A stretch of 64,000 nucleotides of DNA from Holothuria scabra. Its lineage: Eukaryota > Echinodermata > Holothuroidea > Aspidochirotida > Holothuriidae. A program made the translations under genes and the position numbers. The notes under the pieces were generated by a model, which did not search any database, was not told the origin of the DNA, and saw nothing but the letters and a program-made list of their open reading frames with translations. This document shows positions 44,961 through 56,784 of this stretch, in pieces (the stretch's first letter is position 1; every line of letters starts with the position of its first letter). The stretch spans positions 72,406,719-72,470,718 of the forward strand of contig CM074179.1 in the NCBI GenBank assembly GCA_037179385.1, given 5' to 3'.

Positions 44961-44964
44961 AACC

Positions 44965-46350
44965 CCCTCCCCTTGAAGGACCAAAACCGCCTGTCAGCTC
45001 CCTTATTATGTTTTTAACGTACTGATACTGAGACACTGCTTCCAGCAAATGACATAGTTTGTTCATTTTGTTCAATGGCTCACGTAACAAAGAGCCGCCG
45101 TTATCTCTGATGTAGGGAGTAGGTTCACTCAAAACTATCTTCATGCAAATTCCGTTGCTTCAAGCTATTTTCAATTGTGAACTTGCAAAATACACAGCAT
45201 GACCTTACACTCACGTTTGATACTAAGGGTCCAGAAATATTTTAAAAAATAGATAGCTTATTTGGGTATGTAGATACCAAAAATGCTTCCACAAACTTTT
45301 TCCCACACAAGTGATTCGGTTAAAAATCAATTACAATACTGTTGTTCTAACGGTAATGGTTATAGACTTAGAATGCTGATGAACAGCAGTTGCTACTTTG
45401 CTTTTCCTCAAGTGACCATTCCTATGAAAAAAGTCTAGCTTACTCCATTAATAATGCAGAGGAGTGTTCATATACCACTGTATGAAAACATTGGGAAAAT
45501 GTTTCCCTCTCTACTTTTGTATAGTCAAAAGACAAAATGTCACACCTCATAAAAATTTTGCTTTTATTTCCAAGCAGACCTTTCGTTTTGGCCACCTCTT
45601 ACAAAATGGATATTTCAATTCGGTCCCAAACTAAATTATATAAATTTGTACATCTAAGTTACAAAATTGCAAAGACGTAGACTGGGGGTGCGGGGGATGC
45701 GGGGGATGCGGACGTACCTCCCTGCACAAGGTGGAGATCCGCTTAAAATAAAACAAAAAATAGGTAAAAAAGAAGCTAAACAAGACACCCGTGTTACTAC
45801 CTGACCGCCGTCTGTACCCAGCAGATCAGTCTTGTGCCTTTAAGAGGACACATACATAAATTTATCTGACAGCTTACGTATGCGCCCCGTTACCAACAAT
45901 TGGCACGAAGCGTACTAGAATACGACTGGATAAAAATGTTCCATAGATCGCCGGAAATCGCCCTTCTTTTGGGCTTCGCAAAACAATTTCTTAAAATGTT
46001 ATTGCCAGAATTTCCTTGGAATAGCTTCTTATTTTCTAACGGTAAAATTTTAGAGTGAGAGTTTTATAATGAGAATTTTTCTCTTGGAACAAATTGGCAA
46101 TATGTTAAATAATAATAGGCATTTTGGAAAAGGTGTGTTCACAAGGTATCGTTTTCTTAGATAAAATGCTCTCCCCTTCAATTTAGCCAAATTAGAATTC
46201 ACATATTAGTTTGGAAAATCCCAACGATTGCACCATTTTGCATCTAGGCAACCTTAAATTAACAAAAATTTATCAAAGGGGAACGAGACATTCCCCGGGA
46301 CGGCACATTTATGTAGTGACAAAGAAAGTATGATGCATAGAAAGGTGCAA
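44965..46350. other. No exon seen; intron of the minus-strand gene
   Basis: AT-rich with a short GGGGGATGCG duplication near 45690-45710. Nothing else supported. Confidence 0.45.
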
Positions 46351-46355
46351 CTTAC

Positions 46356-46462
46356 GTAGACTTTGAGATTGATTGAGGTGACCTTGTTCTTCCGCCTATA
46401 CACGCGCTTGTACAGGCCTCTTTGAAATTGAGTTCCAACTTCTCCAAATGCAAGCACCCAGG
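46356..46462 (-). CDS. Possible alternative exon of the minus-strand gene
   Basis: A consensus donor (GTCTAC|GTAAGT) lies at the low-coordinate end, and the frame WVLAFGEVGTQFQRGLYKRV then YRRKNKVTSINLKVY is open back to an acceptor-like GGTCTGAG at 46463-46464. Its start phase fits the exon at 47621-47696, but its end phase does not fit 42099-42574 without a stop. It is either an alternative exon, part of another gene, or a false positive. A different acceptor (CCCCATTCAG) opens a second frame. Confidence 0.35.
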
Positions 46463-46464
46463 CT

Positions 46465-47615
46465 CAGACCAGTCTACGTCCCTGAATGGGGGCGTTTTAG
46501 AATAGGCTGTGGCCAAGGAGTTCCCCTCAACGTAAGAGGTGATTTAAGGGAGGACTTGAACCTTTTTAACAGTGTGCGCGTTTGCAATCGTATGTTAACG
46601 CTATCGTTTTATCCAGTTGACACTGTAAACACATTCGTATTGGCTAATCGCTAAATCCCATTTACACAAAGAAGTCACTCCCAGCCAGTTCTTACAAAAA
46701 TGTTGAGTTTTTATTGAGTCTAGACCTAAAACAATCTTAATTATAATTGCCCCGTCTGTATTGCGAAAGAAAGGGACATTGAAAATATAAACATAATTTA
46801 ATTCAACTACTGGGAGAGGAGGAATGGGGATTTACACTGTCTTCCACCAGGTGAGGAAAAGTTTGGGAAGCCATGACTTAGACCGTGAACACTGCTCAGG
46901 GTACACATCCTTAAAAGCGCCCCTGCAGGTCATTTTTAATCCCTCTGACGGAATTTCCCCTTCTCCGACACAAGAGCGATCTATGAGCGATTCAACGGGT
47001 TACACTTACACAATTCCTGCAATAATGAAGAGTTGGTAGGAAGTGTGCAAAGAGTACCCTCGCAATTTTGTCATTTTCAATTCAGCATTAGAGAGGGTAT
47101 TTTGCAAGTAACTGGACACATTCCCCTTGAGTTAGCAGTAGGCAGTGGCAGCCCTACAAGGGGGCGAGAAAGGGCGTCTGCCACATTTTTTCCTACCCCA
47201 CAGTTAGGTCTGTTAAAAGTTGGGTTAACCAAAGAAAATAAATGACATGTCTCTCCGAAAACTTATTTTTTTATTCAGAGATATGCTAAAACGCACAGCT
47301 TTAGAGTTCTTCGCCCCACCCTAGGAACGGGCTATGTGGGTATGGTTTCGTCTTGCGCGCAAGCATTTTTATCCCGAAAATTATCCTTTGCCATTGGTCC
47401 CCCTTCCCTCCATTTTGACATCCTGACGCCGCCGCTGGAAGAAGTGGGTGTGCAAAATGACAACGCAACCTCCTCCTCAATTTTTTGTTTTCATGTTATT
47501 TAACTCGACATCTTGTCAAGTTCCGATGACAGCTCGCCTTTATTACATATTTTTAACGCTCATATATTCACACTTTGGCTAAGAGAGAAAAAGTTCCTGA
47601 TAAGACTAGCAAGGA
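46465..47615. other. No gene resolved
   Basis: Plus-strand ORFs at 46824-47039 and 47033-47245 have no splice sites around them. I treat this as intron sequence of the minus-strand gene. Confidence 0.4.
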
Positions 47616-47620
47616 CCTAC

Positions 47621-47696
47621 CGTCATTATCGTTTCCATTTGAGGTGAACTTGCAGTTGATAAACACTAGGTTCCCATCACCATTAACATGTAATGG
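47621..47696 (-). CDS. Internal coding exon of the minus-strand gene
   Basis: A 76-bp exon with acceptor TTTGTTCTTTACAG above 47696 and donor GACG|GTAGGT below 47621. Only one frame is open: PLHVNGDGNLVFINCKFTSN then GNDND, starting in phase 0 and ending in phase 1. Joining to 42574 gives an intact Gly codon and 157 further codons. The GDGNLVFINC segment looks like a short beta-strand pair. The upstream partner is probably the exon at 49589-49659, which ends in phase 0. Confidence 0.65.
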
Positions 47697-47699
47697 CTG

Positions 47700-49585
47700 T
47701 AAAGAACAAAGGAAGTCGTCAGTATTGAAACGCACTGCTTAACAAAATTAAGTTCCCTACATCCTGTCAATCTATAGCGTCTTTAAAATCCAGTCCCCTA
47801 TAAATTTGTTTCCAAACAATGATTCATTTGACAATCGTTCCATTTGTCGTTTTTCGATTTTTTATTGGATCGTATAATAGCGGAGGAAATCTCACTGCTC
47901 AACGATGGGGGAAAACAGAAGAGTAAAGGGTACTTGTGGTCTTTGGGATAGATTAATCAATTCTGTTAACTTTACAGGACTTGTCAATCTTGTGCAGATG
48001 ACACAAAGGTACACAAAACAAAAATAGAAAGAATTAAAACAAGCCCAATAATAGGCACTCTAAAGAAACCTGGGTGACTTCCAGCTGCATTTGTTAATTG
48101 ATAATAACACAGGGTCCCATTCACCGGGTATTTGGTATAAGTTCTCAAGCAACTGCCTTCGTTATGGTCTCTTTTGGTACAACCGGTAAAATCAGCTCAA
48201 TTCATTATGTTAAAAATCAGGGGAACGAAAAGAAGTGAGAAACGGAGAGAAAGAGAAAAGAAGAAGATTGAAAGGGAAGCAGATTATTTAGCTTCAGATA
48301 GGCTTCCACAATTTTTTGTTTTTGCTTTGGATGTGAACGATTTGTCGGTACATTGGCTGATTTTGTTGATAAATCTGTATAGAGTGAAATTTGGAAAAAA
48401 TATTCCGAAAACGCATATTACATAATTGCCATCTGCGGAACCTACAAAAAATTCTGCGCGCTTCGCGTGCACTCATCTTTAGTTACGCTTTATTTTAAAA
48501 GCAGTTTATTTTAAAACCAGTTTAAAAGTTGCTAGTTGTATAAAGGCTTTACAATTAGAATAAAATTTGCTCTTACGTATCATGGGCATTATCTTTAACA
48601 AAATACGATTTGGAAACGTTCTAACCGATAATAATTTCTGTCACCTTTTTGTTACTTTGTAAAAGATTCATAACACAAATGCAACATCATATTTCGTATG
48701 AAACGTTTAACGTTTCTGTACTGAGTCCATGGTAATGGAAGGGGCTTATCTATCTTTGAACCTTTTTGGCTTTGCCATGACTTATCACTTATAAATTGTT
48801 TGAGAACAAGAGTTTCTATATAACTAACGCTAGGGAAAGGCTCAAAGTTAGTTGGATCACATCATCAAGAGGTTATCTTCAGGACACTTAGGCCATGATT
48901 TCAATTCTTAAATTGATTACTCTAGCCTTACATGAATTTTAAGCTACCTTCACTCGTAACGTGCACAAATTTATAGAGAAATTAAATTGAGCTTATCTCG
49001 GAGTGGAAAGTTTCTTACAAAGTGAAAATACGGTATTGCCTGAATTCTATATCGTATATCATAGTCCTGATAAAATGTCAATGTTCGTATTCCCATTCTT
49101 GGACATTCGGGGGATTTTCACTTAGAACGTAGATTCTAGCCAGAAAAGTGAAGTTTTGGCACACTACGCGCGCACGTATTCATCTAATGCCGATTTAGGT
49201 AAGCTATCTGTGGTGGGCTAGAAAATGTGGTTCCCACAATGTAATTATCACATCGTGTCATAAATGAAAGAATGACAATAAACATAATACTTTTAGGTGC
49301 CTCCTGCTGGTACCCGCTGTCAGAATTCATAAGGTCCTGTTGGGGTAGATGGAACGGGCTAGGGTCACAGCTACACAAATGTAGGGTGACTTGTGAAGTG
49401 ATACCATGTTGACAAGAGTCGGTACATTGACTACCTGCTGTCGGTGCACTAACCTTAATTTTATCCCCCCCCCCCCCCTTGGCACCTCATTTACGCTAGT
49501 TATGTTATGACAAATCCTATTAAACGCATCAGAACGAAACACTGTTATACTGATAAATAAACAGCTGTGATCAGTAAGGTAGACT
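47700..49585. other. Intron; a 70-codon open frame of uncertain meaning
   Basis: On the minus strand a frame between about 48195 and 47985 encodes a Cys-containing stretch followed by a hydrophobic run (VPIIGLVLILSIFVLCTFV) and a stop. It has no ATG and only a weak upstream acceptor. A T-rich intron would give the same hydrophobic reading, so I do not call it as an exon. Confidence 0.35.
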
Positions 49586-49588
49586 TAC

Positions 49589-49659
49589 CGACATGTTCGA
49601 AGTAGATCTCCTTGGAATGCTTGCTGATCGTAGCTTTGTTTCACAGCCAGAGGATAAAT
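49589..49659 (-). CDS. Upstream coding exon of the minus-strand gene
   Basis: A perfect donor (ATGTCG|GTAAGT) lies at the low end. The frame LSSGCETKLRSASIPRRSTS then NMS ends in phase 0 and continues without a stop into the exon at 47621-47696. The upstream boundary is uncertain; I chose GTGACACAG as acceptor, but other AGs exist nearby. Ser/Arg-rich, with no domain seen. Confidence 0.45.
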
Positions 49660-49928
49660 CTGTGTCACTTCTACTCAGGGAATATTTATAACATAAGAGA
49701 TAAATATGTCAAGAAAGGTATTAATCCGTCAATATGTACGCCAGCAATCACGCAAACTATCTCATATAATATGAAAGTCGCCCTTCATGCTACGGTAGTC
49801 ACAAAATTTATAGGACTATCAAAAGATCGTCGTTTTGAAAAATAATGGTGTACAGCCCACTTAAAACATTCTAGATTAAAACTAGACCCATTCACGGTTA
49901 CCTCACTGGATGTTACTGGTTGACATAA

Positions 49929-50157
49929 GTTGCGTTAGATGTAGCGGCTCGAGCCGGCTCAACTGGCTCAACCAGTTTCTTTACTGGACGAAATATGACG
50001 TAAAATACGTCACCGGCTAAACTAGACCACATCGGAGGGCTGGTCGTTTTGGCCGGCTCAAGTTGTGACGTTTTGATGACGTTTAGCTCACTTTTCAGAA
50101 AGATCGATCGTTGGCTGAGCCAGTTGAGCGGGCTCGAGAGGCTAAATCCAACGCACC
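49929..50157. mobile_element. ~229-bp inverted-repeat element, copy 1
   Basis: The left end TTGCGTTAGATGTAGCGGCT then CGAGCCGGCTCAACTGG mirrors the right end CCAGTTGAGCGGGCTCGAG then CTAAATCCAACGCACC. Same family as 56785-57013, in opposite internal order (TGACGTAAAATACGTCA and GTTTTGATGACGTT). Nearly the whole element can fold on itself. No ORF. Confidence 0.85.
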
Positions 50158-50175
50158 TATAAAGCCTTGCAGGAC

Positions 50176-50835
50176 CAGTGACGTCACCAGATTTTCCATG
50201 GGGGGGGGGGCACTGTGGGGCACACGAAATCTTGCAGGCGAAACTGCTACACTCCTCTCATGGCGCCGCACGCGCCACGGAGTGAGTAGAACGAGACTCA
50301 ACGGGCGGTGTCCAGGGGCCCGCCTTAGGGCCCTTGTTGGAGTCCAGGGACAAAGCCCCCGGAAACTCCTGGGTTTTAGTAGGTTTGTAAGGTATCAAAG
50401 TCGCTATTTAAGGGCACTGCTATTGATTTACATTGACTTAACACTTGTCCAAAAGTTACCTCCTTGGCAGTAAGGCTGGGAGGGGCAGAGGAACTATAGA
50501 GAAAGAAGTTGATGGAAGTTTAATGCGAGTCTCGGTGCCGGGTTTTAAAGGTTTTTGAGGTATTACGGTCGTAATTTAAGTGGAATTCGATTGTCTTTAC
50601 ACTGGTCTAAAACTTACTTCCAGGGCAACTTCAAGTAAGATTTTACAGATAGCATAACTAATGGAACTACTCTCAAGAGCGGTTCCGGTTGACATTTAGA
50701 AGAAGGTAAGCTGAACTAGAAAGAGAAGGCAGTTGATAGGCAGTTAGATGTGATCTTCTTGAGGAAAATTGTAGGCCTAATCCTATTTGAATGGTTACCT
50801 GAGCTGTGGGCCACCTTCACTTGGCGCAGTCGAAA
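50176..50835. mobile_element. CAGTGACGTCACCAG-ended element, truncated copy
   Basis: The left end and interior match the element at 59270-60303: CATGGCGCCG, GGGCCCGCCTTAGGGCCC, CTCCTGGGTTTTAG and AATTGTAGGCCTAATCCT. The right end is missing. GC-rich modules (GGCCCGCC, CCCCCGGAA) contrast with the flanks. The overlapping frames at 50095-50473 are read from the element and are not genes. Confidence 0.75.
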
Positions 50836-51178
50836 AAATCTAAAGTCACTGAGTGTATTTCCAAGGGATGGGGCAAAGTACAATCCCCTAAGGATTGACG
50901 CCCATGCCATTCTAATCTTGTGAGGTACGTATAGCACAAGGTACAACAAGGCACAATTTGTTAATGTGACGAAATAGTTGAGGAGAATTGTTTCGGGTTA
51001 TTTTCGCTTGGTCTCGTAGACCAAGATGTAGTCAGTTTTAGGCTGTTTACAAAACTTTGCTTACAGAGAAAACGGTTAAATGACATCATGTGTCCGCAGT
51101 GCTCAAAAAAATCGTATCATAGTCTGTCTCAGTACTGCTAGAGAGATACAAGGAAGCATTTTTCACCTGTGATTTTGG

Positions 51179-51262
51179 TTCTGTCCTTCTAGCTTCCTCT
51201 TCATCTTGAAGAAAGCCATATTCTTCCAGGTCTTTTTTGTAACTATATTGATCGATGGGCAT
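51179..51262 (-). CDS. Possible first coding exon on the minus strand
   Basis: From ATG at 51260-51262 the frame MPIDQYSYKKDLEEYGFLQD then EEEARRTEPKSQ ends at a CAG|GTGAAA donor in phase 0. It is acidic and helical. Being upstream of 49589 on the same strand it could belong to the same gene, but the phases do not join directly, so at least one exon would lie between. It could also be chance. Confidence 0.3.
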
Positions 51263-51299
51263 TTTAAAATTCAAAATAGGATTAGTATACACTTAGGTA

Positions 51300-53415
51300 T
51301 AAATATCACGAAATGGAATAGCCATAGACATGAAGCTATTCAAGTTGCTGAACTGGAACGAGATGGCAACAGTGAAATTTTAGGGTCTGAAAATTATCTC
51401 CACGTTCCCACCGCACCACCCTACCTTCATCCTTGGTGGTAAGACTTTTAAACCAGCTGAGATAGATGTCCACAATACCAAATGTGCTGTCTCGAAAAGC
51501 ATTTTCACTTTTGCATGAAAATGGAGTAATATTTTTAGAGGGTACTTTTCTTCTTGTGTGTACTGTGCTGAAGTATACTTTATTTATACTAATGTTGATT
51601 TAACTATTGCCGGCAATCCGTCAGGATTTGCCTGCAGTTATTGAGTGCAAAGTTACTTTGAATAAAAGTTAAAAAAAAACTGATTTGACACATAATCTCG
51701 TACAAGGTATTTTTAGCATACGATATACCATAGACGTACGTTTCCAATTATGTGAAACGCTCGGAACTACGCTATAGTACAGCAGCTATAGTTGAGCAAA
51801 GTCTCTGTAACTATAACCCACTAACCTTTGTTGTGCTTCAGTGAAGACATCTTTGAAATAAAATTTGCTGAAATACATACAAAGACACGAGATTTCTGAG
51901 TATTATGTGTACAGTGTGTATCCAACTATGTAGTTAAACAACAGCTTAACATGTACAAGTTAGTTATTTAGTTAGTTAGCTAATTACATGAGATTTAACG
52001 ACACACCAACATTAATTTGTTACATAGTGACATTCAACTCGACTCAACAAAACATGTACAAAGATTACTGATAACTTTGGGGGGACTATAACATACGACG
52101 TGAGTACTCTGTGTTGAATGTGAACTTGATCTTCTCTCTCCGCTGGATGTAAAAGAAGCAATACAAAAAGTAAAAAATTGGACGACTATCTCATGTTGTT
52201 GAGAAAACAATAATTATAATTATAAAAAAAAAAAAACACTGCCCTGTACAAAATTAAAGATAGGTAAAAAATTTTGCAAGTAGAGGTAAAATTTAAAAAT
52301 ACAGGGTCGAAATTATGTTTAAAAGTATATTAGAGCTAGATTGTCATATTAAGTAATGGAGCTTCCCAAAACTTGCGATTTGAATTGAGGTGTTTCGTCG
52401 CCAGATAAAATTGCACGAAAATGAATTACATGTTCTGTTAAAATATCATGTTCTTGCTCATTCAGATTCCGCGGTGTGTCACGGTTTGTAGAAATTAAAC
52501 TGAAAGAACAATCCAAGTGACAAAGTTACTCTTCTGTTGCTGTTCATGAAAGCCGATGTTAAGCAACTCCGCCATAGTTGTCCGCCTTGTGAACTAAAAC
52601 TTCTAAACCCTGTACCACAATCAAGGGATCCGTTGAAGGGTATTTTCACCCCCCCCCCCCCTTCCCCACCTGCAATTGGTTACTTGGGATATGACTGACC
52701 TCCCCGAAACGACGGCTGAGAATGGGCATGTTCTAGTGTTAATCGATTAGATCTTTGAGTTTCACGGCTTAGTTCAATCAATTGGTTTAATCGAGCCAGT
52801 CCCTGTGGCTCACTGGTTTCTTTCCCCTGCTCCATTGCTAATGCTGAGCACCAAGCACAGTAGATTCACAGGTTTTTCGATTTGACCCGGCCTGGAGTGG
52901 AATCCTAGATCTCCGACTACCGAAACACGACTACCGGAACATCTGGATGCACGGTTAAGTGTAATCAGGGTCATGCTTCCTTCGAGTGTATGACTATATC
53001 TAACATCTCATACCCCTCCACGTGAGGAAGAAAATACAGACAAAAGTGGCTTAACGAATCAGAAAAGCTTGGTTCGCCCATCAGGGAAGAAAACGCACTT
53101 CATATTTTTGTAAGTTGTAAGTGACTGGGAAGTACTGATGGAAAAGAACTTCGTTCTGATCAAAACAACGTACTTTTTCGCTGAATTTGATCTTAACCGA
53201 GACGTTTAGCACATGAAATGATGACTGCATACGCTTCATACCTGTTTGAATGCCTCGCGTTGCATTATCGTGGATAACCTATGGAAATATTCAGAATAGA
53301 ACTGTTCAGAATAGCAACAGTTATAGGTATTTGAATAGGTATGTATACTATTCATGACACTTTTGAACAGTTATGATCAACACCTAATGGGCTCAGTGTA
53401 CGATATAACTGTCTA
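51300..53415. other. No gene seen
   Basis: AT-rich; contains A-runs, a C-run near 52650 and repeated TTAGTTAGTTAGC near 51960-51985. No exon or RNA gene was recognised. Confidence 0.45.
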
Positions 53416-53421
53416 CAGTGG

Positions 53422-53590
53422 ATCGCTTCTCGGTCTTTTGGTTAAGGTCATGTGCAGTACTATCTGTTCACTTCATCCAGTCTAGAATGGAGCCATACAT
53501 AACAGACCAATAATGTAAATGGTCTGAGGGCCGTGAAGTTGGTCACGTTTAGTCCTTCGGCGGACGTCATAGCTTCTTGAGGAAGTAGTT
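53422..53590 (+). pseudogene. U2 snRNA-like sequence
   Basis: The first ~48 bases, GATCGCTTCTCGGTCTTTTG then GTTAAGGTCATGTGCAGTA and CTATCTGTTC, closely follow the highly conserved 5' end of animal U2 snRNA (the region that pairs with U6 and begins the branch-site recognition arm). After TCTGTTC the similarity fades, with only a weak AATAATGTAAATGG echo of the Sm-site region, and the canonical branch-recognition segment is not seen. This is therefore a U2 pseudogene or a SINE-like element with a U2-derived head, not a functional U2 gene. A TTCGGCG...CGCCGAA stem follows at about 53555-53610. Confidence 0.6.
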
Positions 53591-54045
53591 AAAGTTTGGT
53601 GTCGCCGAACGGCCCTATATGCCAGAGAGTGTGCAAGAGGCGCACCTGGTCCAGTTCAGTTCAGCTCGGGTTGCTGTAGAGAGTGGACGTTGCCAATCCC
53701 CAGTCGGGCTGGTTGGATCTCTTTTGGAAGTTTTTTCGTTACTTGTAAGCAGTTGTACATACTGTCGATAATTTAACTGTAAATATAATTTTAATGAAAC
53801 AAGTGGCCCCACACGTCCCCCTACATTGTGGTTCCATTCGGACATGTTTGTTGCCTTTGCTTGTGTTTGTTGCCTTTGGGCGTGTTTGTGTCCTAGGCTT
53901 CGAGCGTGTGTCTTGGTTTGAGTTTGTGTTGTTGGTCGTTGGGGGTGAGTGTGGGGTTGGTTTCTGTTGGTGGTAACCTCGAGGGTATGAACAAGTCAGT
54001 GTTACCCATACCTTCGACGAAAGGGTTACCCGACGAAAGGGTTAC
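53590..54045. other. Region between U2-like and tRNA-like sequences
   Basis: Moderately GC-rich, with TGGTGTCGCCGAACGG near 53598, a T-rich patch near 53735 and a G/T-rich stretch (TGTTGCCTTTGGGCGTG and similar) at 53840-53970. It may be the body of a composite retroelement whose ends are the two RNA-derived sequences; there is no coding support. The frames at 53615-53845 and 53794-54103 are not credible. Confidence 0.35.
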
Positions 54046-54046
54046 C
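54011..54046. repeat. Small tandem duplication
   Basis: CGACGAAAGGGTTACCC occurs twice in a row just upstream of the tRNA-like sequence. The second copy runs into its 5' end. Confidence 0.8.
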
Positions 54047-54047
54047 C

Positions 54048-54118
54048 TGACTAGGGTAACTGGACAGAGCATCCGATTTGTAATCGGAAGGTATGGCGTT
54101 TGAATCCTGGTCGGGTCA
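54048..54118 (+). tRNA. tRNA-Thr(TGT)-like sequence, probably a pseudogene or SINE head
   Basis: The anticodon arm is intact: CCGA stem, loop TTTGTAA with anticodon TGT, TCGG stem, preceded by ACAGAGCAT, typical of tRNA-Thr. Acceptor ends TGAC and GTCA pair, and the B-box-like GTTTGAATCCT is present. The T-stem pairs poorly (TGGCG against CCTGG), the D-arm is short and no TTTT terminator follows closely. I therefore favour a tRNA-derived repeat or pseudogene over a working gene. Confidence 0.55.
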
Positions 54119-54124
54119 TACCGA

Positions 54125-56780
54125 AGACTTGTGCTTGGTGTTTAGCATAAGCAAATGAGAGGTCACGATATTTCAAGATTTTCGTTGCAAGTGCTAAGTC
54201 ATGTATGCCCCTAACATTCCAATACTAATTGACGCCCCTGGTTTGACTCAAAATATAAATTCACTTAAACGTATTTAGGCTACATTCATTTTTAGAAATA
54301 GGGTGTTAACTAACAGAGAAACTTCAACTCCCCTAGCAATAAATCGACCCAAAATAAAAATTTACTTCTACTTCTTAGAGTTATTTGCAGGTTTCGTGGA
54401 AGTTGTATATAAACAGATATAGATTTTAACGGAATCGGTGACGGTGCTCCTATGTGATAAGTATATGTCCTATCATAAACATCCACTGGCAAGTTTGTCA
54501 CCTATTCATTAGACCATTGCGGCAGTCCTGTGTAGAATAGTGTCCAAAGTTTGACCGAAAATGAAAATGGTAATATTTGGTAACTTTCTGAATTTGCTCA
54601 TGTTCTCATGTTATATTGAAGTGAAATTTTTGGCAAACAAAAGCTCAAACTAACGATTGATTTCATCCTATCTACAAGAATGGAAAAACGCGATTTCCGA
54701 CTGTCTGAGGTTGCGCATTTAAGAGTTTTCTATACGCTTTGCTCGAACTGACGGTGGCCCTCCTCTAGATAGTCTTCTGGACAGGTGAAACCCTTTTTCC
54801 CAAATCCAAAATTATCTTCAAAAACACTCTGATCAAAGGGCATGGACACCTCTCATCTTAACGAGAAATCCTACACCGACCCCGATAGCAATCAATGCAA
54901 GGACATCAAAACCACAAATAAATTGAATGCAATGTGAAATTAATGTACCAAGATGACACCAAGATTTGCCATTACAGAATATTTAACTACAAACTTGTGC
55001 GGGACCTGGTCGGTGCGCACCAACCAGGTCCCAAACCACAAACCTAGATATTTTGTCGCTTGGGTAAACAGAATTCACTGAAGCGCTACCACTTGTGGTT
55101 TTAGTAGTACTGCAGTGTTTTGCCTGTTCTGGATTCTGACATTCTAAGGAGCCTGCTGAATGTGAGGATCACACGAATGAGTTAAGCAGAATCCATAGAC
55201 CCACTTAGAAGTTACTCTGGAGAAAATTGATGAAAGTTAAAGGAAAAAAGACATTTTACCAGAGAAAATGCCCGTTGTCATAGTTTCAAACATTCCTCCA
55301 CAATAGGCCTAGTTTGTACGGTTGACAACTTGCCACAGTGGTGAACTGATTTGTATCAGCTGCTTTTTGAGAGGTTTTCCTGAATGCTTTGTGGTTGGGG
55401 AGTAAATAGTTTAACTCTTCCATGTGCGGTGTAGGCTATTGTACTGCTAAGTGCATGTCACACATATGGTTGCTCTAAGACGATTTGTTGGGTTAAATAT
55501 CCACTTGACCAGTTGTTTTGATAAAAAAGTACTTTACATCCAAATTTGAAGAAAAAAAAAGACTGGGCCAATTGACACTAGTAAGAGCTTACATAATCTG
55601 TTTTGTCTATTGCCATGATCTGGACACTCTGAATAAAACTTTTGTCACTCAATTCTTCAAAGTCTGAAGATCATACAGCATAGACTTTGATTATCCTGTA
55701 ATTGACAAGCTGAAAGAGAGCAATTGTTTAAATGAGAGCTTCCTCAGTGATTTAAGTCCCTAGGGGAAGAATCAGAAGCATAAACAGTATAGGGGAACAG
55801 GGGGAACTGCCCACGAGAAAAATTGAAGAAACATCAGGGCGAAGGAAATATGAAACAAAGACGAAAGAAACAGTTGGAGGAGGAAAGGGGTGGGGAGAAA
55901 ATAAAAAAATTGGTGGATAAAGGAAAATAACTGACTATAGCAATAGTAGGGATTAATAAACTGATGCAAATTAGATAGCGGGGATGAAGAGCAGCAAATG
56001 TGCTTTTTTAAAGAACAAAACTTGACTGTCCAAAAATAGTTTTAATCACACAGTGTGTGTAATCACACATTGTGTGGAAATGTCCCGTGCCACTACTTTT
56101 TCCATGGGATGGTCCACAGCCCAGCAAGGGGGTAAAAATTACTTTGTTTCCATCATCTTAATTATGTTCTGATTGGTATCATGATATGGGTCATTCCCTT
56201 TCAAATCAACAAATTTTCAGGAAAGCCCCCAGGTGACCATCTCAGATTTTGATGATTTTCCTGTAAAATATTGCTGCACAGCGGGCAAAAAGGAACACAC
56301 TGAAATTTTCGGGCCCACAGCTCAAGTGCTTTTGAATTTATGGCCTTCAAAAAAGAATCGCACAATATCATATTTTCATGCATAGGCCTACATTTGCTTA
56401 TGAGGTTTTTCATGAATATGGAAGCTGACAATTACTTTTCATAGGAAAGAGGTGTAAGACCCAAATTTGATAAAATTCATGTCTGGTGGCAATACAATTA
56501 AAATCTGATTTTAAATTAGCAGTACTTTGCTCTGCATCTACGCCCACTACCAATGGTCCAAAGAGCCTTAATATTATACCTCAGTAATATTTGGTTGCTT
56601 AACTATTAGCATGAGTAAGCATTAACCATGGATAAAAAAAAGATTTAGCAGAGGTATAAACTTAGCTCCAGAGACATTTTCAAAAAAAGGCCTTCCTTCG
56701 GAGGGGTCATTGAAAGAAATCCTCTTTCCTTGACAAATAGTTTATTTTCCCCTGATAACTCAGTTCTACGAAGCTATGAT
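54125..56780. other. No supported gene
   Basis: AT-rich with scattered short ORFs that have no splice context. At 56045-56085 there is a short duplicated ATCACACA(G/T)TGTGTG motif. Confidence 0.4.
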
Positions 56781-56784
56781 TATA

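Noticed and set aside
47985..48195. Minus-strand frame with a predicted transmembrane segment
   Set aside because: There is no ATG, the acceptor is weak, and the hydrophobic run comes from a T-rich stretch that is equally explained as a polypyrimidine tract.
54048..54118. Functional tRNA-Thr gene
   Set aside because: The anticodon arm is good, but the T-stem pairs poorly, the D-arm is short and no T-run terminator follows; kept as a tRNA-like feature only.
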